Below are positions 1 to 10,676 of a stretch of 64,000 nucleotides of DNA, piece by piece. Under the pieces are notes generated by a model, which saw only the letters and a program-made list of their open reading frames with translations, was not told where the DNA came from and did not search any database. Both the position numbers and the translations under genes were made by a program. The first letter of the stretch is position 1, and each line of letters opens with the position of its first letter. The DNA comes from Fragum whitleyi (Eukaryota > Mollusca > Bivalvia > Cardiida > Cardiidae), in NCBI GenBank assembly GCA_948146395.1, contig OX411557.1:36248077-36312076 (forward strand), written 5' to 3'.

Positions 1-588
1 TTAAGGTCAAGGTTATATTTGAAGGTAAAATATCTTTGAACAATTTAACCTTGGTCATAACTTTTGAATGGTATGTCAAAGAGCATTCATATTTCACATG
101 ATCATTGCATGGGACAAAACCTTTCGGTAGGTACCGAATTCTAGGTCATCACTCAAAGTCAAGGTCATTTTTCAAGGACAAATTTCTTTGAAAAATTTAA
201 ACTTCTTCATAACTTTTGAATGGTTAGCCATAGAGTCTTCATATTTCAAATGATCATTGCGTGGGACAAGCCCTTCTGTGGTACCAACTTCAAGGTCATC
301 ATTCAAGTCCAAGGTCATTTTTTTAAGATCAAACTTCTTCATAACTTTTGAATGGTTAGTCATAGAACCTTTATATTTCAAATGATCATTGCTTGGGACT
401 AGACCTTCTGTAGGTACCAACTTCAAGGTACTCACTCACTCAAGGTCAAGGTCATTTTTTAAGGTCAAATTTGTATGAAAATAATTAACCTTCTTCATAA
501 CTTTTGAATGGTAAGTCCGGGAGCCTTCATATTTCATACGATCATTGCTTGGGACAAGACCTTTCTGTAGGTACCAAATTCATATATT
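1..588. repeat. Tandem array, about 150 bp unit, four copies
   Basis: The block CTTTTGAATGGT recurs at about 61, 213, 345 and 501. Each time it is followed by a TTCATATTTCA..GATCATTGC..GGGAC segment, a GGTACCAA block and AAGGTCA runs. Spacing is 132 to 156 bp, so units have small indels. The open frame on the minus strand here only reads through two repeat units and is not a gene. Confidence 0.85.
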
Positions 589-2034
589 TGCCTTTGCCTA
601 AGAAATAATAAACAGCCGAGCGTTGACATCCGCTTGCGGTGTTCTTGTTTACAATGTACACGTACTTTTTCCCTACCCAACCAGGGACCAAAAGATAGAT
701 ACACGTACTATAAGAATAATGAGTCGCTATTTCAACCTTGGTTAACCGTAGTATCGGAGACAACCGTTTATGATATTACGGCGTGCTACTACGGTAAATT
801 AAGTTCAGATTTACGGATAAGTAGGGATAAACTACTGTGACAGTACGGTCAAGTAAGGACAAAAACGTACTATACCGTGAATAGACTTTTGAATATTTTT
901 ACAATACGCAAGACACTACGGTCAAACTCTCGAGTTTTCACAACGTTATCCACGGCGTGTAAGCACGGCTTATTTCGACTAACTGCGCAGTAAACGCTTA
1001 GCTACGTGCATTTTACAGCTGACTACGTTGAGACATAACTACGGCCAACCACGTTAATTAACGTAAATGTGACCAAGCCTTGAAGAGGAAGTTATTTTGT
1101 ATACTTAACGATTTCATTCTTTACACTCTCAACAAGACTTTTGTCTTACACATGTGTTTTATCCCAATCTAAATGACGTCATGGCGACGTCTTCCTTTGC
1201 TCGTTTTGGTGGTATATCAGTCACCAAAGCTTTTCAAAACTTGGTATTTTATGTTCAAATTCATTTTAGTGTGAGAAAAAGAATCTGTTATTCGATTTTA
1301 TTTGAGACAAACTGATCTTAACCTCGTCAAGAATAGAAAGGGTAATAAGCTCTCCAAGGCTTGCTTAAAAACATTTCAATACTAGACTCGGTTAAGGTTA
1401 GCTCGTCTCAAATGAAAATTCACAACAGAAAATATCTCAATTCAAACAGAAAGAATTATTTATGTAAATGATCTTAGGGCGTATAGCAATGTTATTTGAT
1501 GATGCATTTTAACAAACGGCGTTATACATTTTTGTATATGTTCCGCGAAACAAATTAATCCATTTTTTAAGAAATGTGTTGATTTATCGCAAAGATTCGG
1601 GTCATATTATCAATTATTGTATAAAAAGTACGTTTTATGATCGTTATATACATATGTTTACGGACTAAACCAGGGCCTTAACGGGTGAAGACGTGGCTTT
1701 ATAATTAACCCTTCAACATTAAATGGTTTGAGACGGGTATAAAATTTTATTCATTTCTGTCAATTAATTTCGAAGTTATGGTAAAATTCCACGTAATTTT
1801 TTTATCCACCCTCGTATAGGTATGACTCTTAGAATTACATAAAAATTTTTCCAAGGGCTTAGATTTGAAAATAAGTTCATGATACTTCATGATATATTTC
1901 TGTATTCTTTTCTCTCCACCATTGTGTATTAAAACATTTGTAGCCATTCAACCATTGCATTGATTTAAAAGAAATTGTCCAAGCCATCTCACGCTAAATT
2001 TCGAACTTTTTGCTGTATTTGTTTCTGTTTTACA
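589..2034. other. Non-coding stretch, nothing recognised
   Basis: AT-rich sequence with only short chance frames. I see no repeat family member, RNA gene or splice-bounded exon. It lies 3' of the LINE fragment, probably inside intron 1 of paralogue C. Confidence 0.5.
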
Positions 2035-3245
2035 TAGAACAGAACAGAACAGAACTTTATGTCAACTTAAGCATACATAGCTCATCATTGATATGAATAT
2101 ACAAATTAACAAAACACATTGAAATGACAGTATGAAACAAATACAATGAAAAACATTTTTTTAAATAAAACTGTTATATCGGTGAGACTGTTACATATTT
2201 TCGTAAATTTAGTTTAGGATCAAATTAAACTTTATCCTGGCGTAACTTAAAAGCTTTAATACAAAAAGATTCCAATTTACACAAAGTAGATTTTTTGTCT
2301 AAATTCAAAAGTTGTACAAATTTGAACATATTTGGTCTTATAATGAAATATTTTGGAATGAGTTTTTGTCGCAATTTTTTTTTAAAAAGGGCATATTAAA
2401 ACAAAGTGAAATTTATCTTCTATTTCGTTTGTAGAACAGAGGTTGCAGATGCGCTGATTCCTATCATTTTTTTCACGTCTTCCGGTCTCTGTTTTCAAAA
2501 TATGCGATGACAATCTTATTTTTGCTATTACGTTTCTATATTTCGTGCAATCCAGAATATCTAGATAAAGAGATCTTCCAAATACCGATTTTATGTTTCT
2601 AAACAAAGACAAAGACGAGTAGTATGTAACGTTTTCATGCCAGTCACTAACATAACAGTCTCTTAACCTATCACGTAACATCGGTATAAACAAATTTCTA
2701 TTTACCGACTCGGGGTACAGCCAAACTTCGCGAAATCCAGCATTCTGCAAGATATCGCGAACCTTAGATGACCAGTGAACAATTTCAAAATTTGTTTCTA
2801 CTTGATCTCTTTGATCGTTTGTAAGTGTTTTCAAAATACAATTGTCAACCTTCTCTTTATATAGTTTTAACCAGTAGCTGATTATGCGAATATGTCTTGT
2901 AATATATAAAGGATATCGACCTAATTCTGTGTATAAAGAAAGTGATGAAGTACTGCTTGGGACATTTAAAATCCATTTATAAAATTTCCTGTGAATAGTT
3001 TCTAAGTTTTCAGCCCTTAAATGGCCCCAAATTTCACAACTATAATTCAACACAGACAATACATGAGAATCAAATAAATTAAACATAATATTAATAGGGG
3101 GTTGTTATCTCTTGTAATATTTAGTAATGAATTCATTGCTCTTAAGGCTTTGTTACGAATTTCATTTGTTGCTGGAACAAAAAGAGCCTTTGCATAGACA
3201 GTCTCTAGAATTTTCGGAACAGTCCTAGTACAATCTAATTGGGTA
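2035..3245 (-). mobile_element. 5'-truncated LINE (non-LTR retrotransposon), 3' end
   Basis: Reading on the minus strand, a degenerate reverse-transcriptase C-terminal region is followed by about 350 bp of 3' sequence and a pentanucleotide tail, (TTCTG)n, at about 2037-2060. Such tails are typical of CR1/L2/jockey-type LINEs. The upstream boundary is uncertain: recognisable LINE-like protein starts by about 3170, and open sequence continues to within a few bases of the splice donor of paralogue C exon 1. The element therefore sits in intron 1 of that gene, in the same orientation. The clade is not resolved. Confidence 0.75.
2382..3175 (-). pseudogene. LINE reverse transcriptase C-terminal region, broken
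   Basis: The frame carries the motif VLNYSCEIWG, the hallmark just after the catalytic RT core in many LINE proteins. It ends with a CNLC..IEDKFHFVLICPF cysteine/histidine motif, also typical of LINE C-termini. The N-terminal RT catalytic domain and the endonuclease are absent, as expected for 5' truncation. Upstream coding (EIRNKALRAMNSLL) joins this frame only across a one-base shift in a C-run at about 3103. After ICPF the frame is lost again in a poly-A stretch near 2380, although LINE-like protein (RQKLIPKYFIIRPN) continues in another frame. There are thus at least two frameshifts, and the element is inactive. Confidence 0.8.
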
Positions 3246-3256
3246 GAGTTACTTAC

Positions 3257-3807
3257 TTGAGTTTAGGTCGCCATACTTCTAAGGTAGATACATCAAAACC
3301 ATTACACATAGCACAGTATATGTTACCATAACTGACTCCAGACGTGGTGTCTAACACCGGTGTATTGTCTGCAACAATTCCAGATCTATTAGTCACTGCT
3401 ATGTCCTCACAATACAGTATTGTTGTCTCATCGTTTGTGTCGTAACAAGTCTCAATAAACTCATATTCTGGATGGTCATATATACTGCTTACTAATCCCC
3501 TCAAAACCGTATTCCTGCACACAGCTTTAACGTCAGAGCGGTAAGGTTTGCTCTCTTCATATGCATATTCACTCTCCGGACAGCATGAATGTGTGTCGAT
3601 ACATGAGTGGTTACAGCTACATGTAACACAACACTGCTTGAATCCAGTGTAAAAACCCCTACCACACCCGAAATAGTTTTCACAAGTTTCGAGTAAGGCC
3701 TCCTCTGAACTTTGTAAGACAGAAGGCTCGATGGAATTTATGGCATTTAAACATATATTTAACAAAGAAAGAATGAAATAAATTCTTATGTGGTTTCCGA
3801 CCGCCAT
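3257..3807 (-). CDS. Paralogue C exon 1: cysteine-rich SMB-like surface protein (partial gene)
   Basis: The start chosen is the ATG at 3807 (MAVGNHIRIYFILSLLNIC), because it opens a signal-peptide-like hydrophobic stretch; an upstream in-frame ATG at 3891 would add 28 residues that look unlike a leader. The mature part carries CCVTCSCNHSCIDTHSCCPE, which resembles the second half of a somatomedin B domain (CxCxxxCxxxxxCC). The exon ends YGNIYCAMCNGF..LEVWRPKL. The exon is 551 nt, ending AA|GTAAGT, a perfect donor at phase 2, the same position and phase as paralogues A and B. There is no stop or frameshift, so this is the only intact exon 1 besides A. Exons 2 to 4 must lie left of the window. 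TATA-like ATTATATAC lies about 45 nt upstream. The ligand and the role are unknown. Confidence 0.85.
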
Positions 3808-4165
3808 CTTAGTACAGCATGTGCATGAATGAATATGAGTTGTTTGTATATAATACGTGAAATACTCCCCGAAAGTAATCTTCATTTTCATTTATACAAG
3901 ACCCAATAATTAATCGGGTTCATTTTCTTTGATCTGATTCATGGCCATTTTCTAAGAATAGTATTAGATTTTTTTACCCTACAAATCTTTAGATATTACA
4001 AGGACGCTTGAGTAAATGCCCTTAATTGGAGTTGATATTGTTGTTATCTGATTTATAATGGTAATTTTGTAACGAAATGAAAAACAACTTTGTGTCAGTT
4101 TCCTATTGGGCAAAGATTTATAGTTATTTTGTATCTTGTCTATATGAATATATTTGAAAGCTATA

Positions 4166-4535
4166 TACAGTTAATCACAACACTGACACTCGTCTAGATC
4201 TATACCATTCAAGATCACTCGCTCAGCGTTCCATTTATTCATAACAAACGCTCACTCCAATCACTCAAAATCGCTTCGAAAGTGTTCAAAAACACTTTCA
4301 AAATGATCAACATTTCAATAAAATAGATGAAATAATTGCAAGATTTTCTTGATTGGTGTTGATATTTAAAGACACAAAATCAGAAAAGTATATAGAATTT
4401 ATAAAAGAGGGGTAGAAAAGTATATTGCTAATATAGTAATATTGGATTGGATTGCATTACCTTCTTTGAAATTATCACACTCATTCAATTTCATTCAAAA
4501 ATCATCCAGCTTGTCAATTTGTTGATGTCCCTATC
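4166..4535 (+). repeat. TA-flanked MITE, diverged copy 1
   Basis: It begins TACAGTTAATCACAACACTGACA and carries the family's TCACTCGCTCAGCGTTCCAT and CACTCCAATCACTCAAAA blocks. It ends near TTGTCAATTTGTTGATGT. The most diverged member of the nine copies; the right terminus is eroded. Confidence 0.6.
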
Positions 4536-4849
4536 TATATCTGATTAGTATGCCCAGAAAATAAAACTTAACCTTCTAAAGTACTTCTAGACAATTCATA
4601 TTTCTGAGCAAAGAGGTGAATTGACCATATCACGTTTAATTAAGAGAATGGCGCTCCAATATGGATCGCGACTAAAATTGCATGATTTAGTGGAGTGAAA
4701 GGGCTCATGCGATTTATTTCTAAAAAAGGAACATGCCAAAAGATAAACGTGTAAATGCTTTAAGGAAAATTGTCACCCATACGGCTCGGCACGGTACAAT
4801 CATAGGTGTCCATATTGACATCATCAATCCTTTTTATGACATTGGTCAG

Positions 4850-5237
4850 GTAAGAACATGGTAAAATTGACAAGATGAACGATTAAGCAATGATTTTGGA
4901 ATGAAATTGAATGAGGATGTTCAGCGAGTTTTGAGTAATATTCAAGGGAAGTAATTCTGTATTACATAAGGATACTTAATTATTACATCCTTTTGATAAA
5001 ATGTTCTATGAATATCTTTCTGAGTCTTCACGAACCAGTCTTACGCTTACAAAATTCAATTATGTTAGTGAATTCGTGGATTTTATTTACCGATTGTTAT
5101 CTTATCATTTTTAGTTATTTTGGAGAGTTTTCGAATGGTTTGAGTGAGTTTTTCAAATGCATGATAGGGCGCTGAGTGAGCGATTAAGAATAGTTTTTAT
5201 TGGAATGACAGTCAATTTCACGATGTTACTAACTGTA
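4850..5237 (-). repeat. TA-flanked MITE, copy 2 (reverse)
   Basis: Reverse orientation. It runs from about 4850 (AAATTGACAAGATGAACG) to GTCAATTTCACGATGTTACTAACTGTA at 5237, with the internal blocks GGTTTGAGTGAG and GCGCTGAGTGAGCGATTAAG. The frame at 4993-5175 is inside the repeat and is not a gene. Confidence 0.7.
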
Positions 5238-5239
5238 TA

Positions 5240-6860
5240 ATGACATTGCGATTTCATTCGTTTGGCGACAATGCATCGTGACTGCATAACTTTTGCAATA
5301 TCTGCCTTTTTCTTAGTCTTCAATGATTTAGTTCGACTTTTGACCGAGATGATTTCCCTTCAATCACATTTGAATCAATACATAGAAAGAAGCATTTAAT
5401 TACAAATTCTACCTGTTTACCCATTGACCGCAGCTCAATTACTTTCGTAATGCCGGTCACTCTACAAGAGAATATCAAAAATAAGAAATACGCTAACACT
5501 ACTCGATGAAAGGATGAAAACGTTAGCGAAGCGTTTTCGAAATGATACCTCGCTTTGCTCGCGAAATGTTATTACATCCTGAACACAAGGCTGGTTACGT
5601 TACCAAGGCCAATAAGAGCATGAGACGTCCAATCTGCATTAATTAGATTATAGATTAATCCACAGTGGTTGAACATATCCTTACTGACAATTTTCTAGCA
5701 CCATTATGTTTGATAGTCGTAATAGTAGAGTCGGTTAGGTAAAAAATCGTGACAAGTCGGACGAAAGTGTAATTTTTGTTCATTAATAAAGGGTTCGATT
5801 AGCAATATTTTGCACTAGGGGGGCCCGGATTTAAGTGCCTATGAGACTGGGAATCGTTGCTTGAATATTCGGATATTGTGCTATTCGAATACTGTTCCTC
5901 GTAAACGAGAAATGTTCAATTTTGTCTAACTCCGACCTAAATTTTGCCTTAAAAGGACATTTACATATATTTTACATTAAATTCCAAATCTTAAAATATA
6001 ATTCTTTGGAAAATTATCGTTACATTCAATATTTAAAACAAATGTATTATTTTTGTATTTTCGGCATTTTATTTATTAGAAATGCAAGAGATTCTGGCAT
6101 GCAAAGAATCCGAAAAGTAGCCTTAATCTTAGAGAATAATATTAGCTTGAATTCTCACTGTGAGTGCCCGATTTCAAAAGCCTCTGGACCTTAATATTGA
6201 TAATTAAATATTCGGATAACGTGCTATCCGAATACTCTTCCTTTTGAACATTAACAATTTAAGATCGGACTACATTTTGAATTCAACTGGGTAACCGAAT
6301 CACGGAAAATAAATCTGAGCTTACTTGAGACTTATGTTAATGTCTGAATTTAATTCTCTCCTTTTTTTAACCTATATCTGCAGCGAATCGAGGATTTCTA
6401 TAAGTGGGTTCAAACTTTCAAATGATGAGGGAAATTCGTTTTCGTTTCACCTGAAATGATTTATTTCTACAATGAAATTGAAATATTATAACTACAGAGG
6501 AATGTTCGTTTACCCCCCCCCCCCCCAACACCTAACGGGATCCGCCACTATGATAAATAACTAATGGTTTCAATAATCTTGCTCCGTGAACTCGGTGATT
6601 CATATCTGCACAATACCAAACTGACACATTTTATCACATGTATCGCGTATTACGCAGCTTGAAACTGTGATGCGACTGGTCGTCAATATTCCCATGACTA
6701 AATAGTTCGTATATTTTGAAATCTGACCGTGTTTTTTAGTCTCAATGAAGTTGCAACACTAGGCATAGTTCATTACATATCAATTACCGATTATCGAAAA
6801 CGGTCGTTAATAAGTGTCCATGATTAATATAGAATATATGTACAGGCATGTTTCTTCTTT
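5240..6860. other. Non-coding; one member of a dispersed inverted pair
   Basis: No gene is seen. The segment at about 5735-5828 is similar, in reverse, to 9205-9297 (shared blocks GTCGGACGAAAGTG and TTTGCACTAGGGG). Two short near-palindromes around TATTCGGATA recur at about 5865 and 6208. A C-run lies at about 6511-6525. Confidence 0.45.
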
Positions 6861-6865
6861 GCAGA

Positions 6866-6993
<128 letters not shown>

Positions 6994-6999
6994 CACAGG

Positions 7000-8590
7000 T
7001 CATGTTTCATTATTCTCATTTATACGAGTATATTTTCCACACACATTCTTTAAATTGAATTATATGAATAAAATCTTAATCAGATTAATAAGTCTCTTCA
7101 ATTAAAATTGCATTAAATTGGGAGACGTTTCAGACCTAGTCTTTCTGTAATAATTACCTAAATGATACATCTACTCCTGACAATTAATAAAGGCAAAAAC
7201 GCTTGTCAAACAATAAAGAAAGACAGTCAGACAGTTTTGCGGATCGAGATATATAATAAGCCCACAATCTTTTGACTTAAAATGATTCTGGTAATATATA
7301 GATATGACTATTCAAACCGATGAAATCCCTTTTGTCTGAACGAGAATTAGTTACCTGCGAACATTGGTCAAATGTTTTGTCTGTTGGGGGCTTTTAAGAA
7401 GATCACCAAGTACGAGGCATTTACATTCTAAATTTTAATTGGCATAATAATAGATAAATTCTATTTAACCTCGTCAACACATGAACTTATTTACATATTT
7501 ATGCATTTCCCGAATGTGATCCTATTGTGTTTTTTTTTGCAAAGGTAAAACGAAACAGAACTTAATTCCAAATATGCGTATCAAGCTGTTAACAGATCAA
7601 AAAAAAAAAAAAAAAAAATAAAGAAAAAAAAAGAAAAGATAGTAATACATGTAAATGAAATCATCGTCAAAATTCTGAGAAGCCCATGATATGAATATAA
7701 CCACCGCGTCTTCATAGTCGTCATCGTGTTACTGACGTCGTGCGATAATTTTGTTGTTGTTCCTGTGTGTGTTTTATTTCGGCCCTGCGCTTACGATAAA
7801 GAGCGTCTATTACACTTTTCTTGGTAATGTAGGCTGTCATGACTTTAGCCCTCACTTATTATTTTTCTATCCGGAACGCAGAGCTGGTATGACTAAAATA
7901 TTCGCTTTTTAGGTTGAATATTTGTTCAGTATGCTTAAAGAGCAATCAATGCTTTCAAGGGGGTACTGTAACTAAACGCATTATGGGATTTGTTATCCCC
8001 GTTTATTATGAATTTCATTTTCAAACACTCTATTTCACCGAACAGCTGAGCATTGGCAGTCACGTGCACTGCTCATGTAGTATTTTTAATGTTATCATCA
8101 GAATATAAAGTGTTATTAATATTATTACATGTATCATTTTCATATGCTGTAATCTGTAACCCTTGAACAGTAGTGCAAGTCTTTTGCAATTCTTCGATAG
8201 ATGCGCTATCTTTGAAAAACAAAAACAAAAACAAAAAAAAGTGTATAACAGTTGTATTACGAATACATAACTTTCAGGAAGATAGCTGCTAATGGCAATC
8301 AATATTTCCTTGGTTTATCACATAACTTAACAAAAATATAAAATTTTGACTAGAAATATGAACAGTATCCGATGAAATAACGTCAAATCACGGCTGCTGG
8401 AACACCAAACCCTTCTGTGTTTATATCATTCACAAAAGTATTACCATCATTTGTTTAAGTGGAAGATTGATATAGGTTTTAAAAGCTTTTCAGTTACATC
8501 GCAGCTGCTAAAGCTACTAACCATTCATTGTTTTCCGGCTTTTTTCTCACCCAAAATCCTTTCCTAGTCTCTAGCTGTCGATTCCTAATA
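7000..8590. other. Non-coding stretch, A-rich tract, no gene seen
   Basis: Contains an A-rich tract at about 7600-7640 and a CAAAAA-rich patch at about 8218-8240. Short frames only, with no recognised motifs and no splice-bounded homology to the gene family. Confidence 0.5.
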
Positions 8591-8599
8591 AAAATGTTA

Positions 8600-8840
8600 A
8601 AATCCTTCCATTAATGGGAAATTAAATCGGAAAGGACATGCGGCACCGTCGAAGATCGAATTTGGGTCCCCATAATTGGGAGATAGACGCGCTACCAACT
8701 GCAATAAGTCGGCATCAGTACCACTATCCAAGCCTCGAGCAGCTAATTGTTGAGAAACAATTCTGAGAACGACTCCCACTGCGGCGGAGGATCAAATCCG
8801 AGACCGGCCTCGAATCCGTCCGGCAACATCGCAATGGCCG
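8600..8840 (-). repeat. tRNA-derived SINE relic
   Basis: On the minus strand, GCAGTTGGTAGCGCG looks like a tRNA A box. It is followed by an anticodon-arm-like TCTCCCAATTATGGGGA and a B-box-like AAATTCGATCTTCG. A second B-box-like GGATTTGATCC lies upstream. The arms do not make a full cloverleaf with a paired acceptor stem, so a SINE relic is more likely than a tRNA gene. Confidence 0.45.
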
Positions 8841-9204
8841 TGAACAGATATACCAGATAATTTTAACTTCGTCATCAAGTGATACTTATCAATAGGAAAT
8901 GACTAAGATCTAGTTATACGCAATCTGCCGCAACTACGGTCGTCATATTACATATATAATGCAGTTCAGCTATTTAAGAACACACAGATGGATCGACAAA
9001 CACACGGACACCTGTTGAAATTACAATTATAATTATTGTTAGGCATCAAACTATTGAAGTTGAGACAAAAACGACACTTTTGTTTCATGTCTAGGCGTTA
9101 AAGGATGAAAAAAAAATCGAATTTGAAAATAAAAAGGAAGAGTATCTGGATAGACATCTATCCGAAATTTGAAATCGCTCTTATGTCGCTTCTAGACACG
9201 TCAA

Positions 9205-9297
9205 GTCGGACACCCCTAGTGCAAAAGTTATCTTATGATAGTAGCTTACTATAAACAAAAACTGGCACTTTCGTCCGACGTGTCACGATCGACCCAA
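9205..9297 (-). repeat. Dispersed repeat, inverted partner of 5735-5828
   Basis: The reverse complement shares the blocks GTCGGACGAAAGTG and TTTTGCACTAGGGG with 5735-5828. No termini or coding capacity identified. Confidence 0.5.
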
Positions 9298-9377
9298 TAT
9301 TTTTACATAAGAGCCTAGACTATAAACCAAAGCTGTTGGACTCTATGAAATGATGTGCAAAATGTAACTGTAGTAGC

Positions 9378-9408
9378 GGTGAGAGAAATACCAGGAATCC
9401 ATTGTTAG
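9378..9408 (+). repeat. Conserved 31-bp block shared with a SINE
   Basis: Identical over 31 bases to 35858-35888, which lies in the body of a tRNA-derived SINE. The flanks differ, so this is probably the remnant of an older SINE copy. Confidence 0.6.
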
Positions 9409-9429
9409 AAGCTCCAGAAAATGGGATAT

Positions 9430-10671
9430 GATTGTCAGAATCGGTGTCAAATCTCAAACTAATAAACAAACGTTGTTCATTTTTTGTAGTAGACGTTGAA
9501 ACGTCATGGCTTACTGGTTCACGCTAAGATAACTTCAATGCGGGTAAAATGCACGAAATTAAGGTATGATTTTCGATAAGATCACTGCCTTTGTTGTTGA
9601 ATTATCAATAAGGTTATTTCTATCGAACACATATATAGGGTGTATTGCGGAAAGTTTCGCTCTTTAAAATTTCGGTGGGACTTCATGAATTCAGTTGAGT
9701 TTGAAGGTCGCGTGTTTTAAACCGGGTTCACACCTACGGAAATTTCTGGCGGATCCTTGCGGTTTGTCACATTATTGCATCTAATATGCCCGCTTGTAGG
9801 CTACGTTTAAGCCCTGGATCATAACGGATAACGGGACCACCCACTTGTTGAGTTTGGCCAAGGGAGCCTCGGTTGGCTTGCACACTGATTAACGGTATCA
9901 CATCCTAGAATGACACAAACCAAACAATGAGTCAGCATTACCTTGGTTACAACATGCCAAAAATAGAGTTCATGAGATGAATTATAAACAAATGAGACTT
10001 AAGGCAAAGCTGACTACTTGTTTGTCCGCCAAAATCCAGCTTTTCCAATAAGACCCCAATAATAAGCAACATACACAAATACCAAATATTCATTCAACAT
10101 GCAATATACCCCGCCCCACACCCCACCAAGTCCATGAATAGTATCCAATACTCCTATTACAAGAACTAGCCTTCAATGAAGTCATTAAGAAGGACCCCTC
10201 ACCCTTACACTTCAAATTAAACTACCAACCCATTCAAGAATAGTATCCAGTACTACTATTAAATTGAATTAACCTCCAGTGCAGTATGATACCTACATTA
10301 AGAAGGGCCCAAGCCAGTCAAAATGCCAATTAAATGTTGAACTAAAATATCGATACATGTATATATAACAAAATGACATAAAAAATGAGAGAACATCCTA
10401 TTCAAATTGCTTCTTATTTAAGTAAATGAGAAATTGTATTAATGAAAAAATAATCTGAGTCTTCTTGTTCCCTCCAAATTCATATGTTATCCACCATCTA
10501 TTATTGCAAACAATTCCCTTACTGGTTTGCCAAATTTAAAGAGAGGCCTATAAGAATGTATAAAATGCAAACTCATAGAATGGCACATTTTCTTTAATTC
10601 TTTGTCTTGTTTTACCGTATCACAAGTTATATGATAATCCAAAGGTCTAGCCAAAATGCTAGACACAACTA
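9430..10671. other. Non-coding stretch, nothing recognised
   Basis: Low-complexity AT-rich sequence. Degenerate repeats of AGTATCCA(A/G)TACT(C/A)CTATTA occur around 10140 and 10240, suggesting an old local duplication. No gene seen. Confidence 0.45.
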
Positions 10672-10676
10672 TTTTT

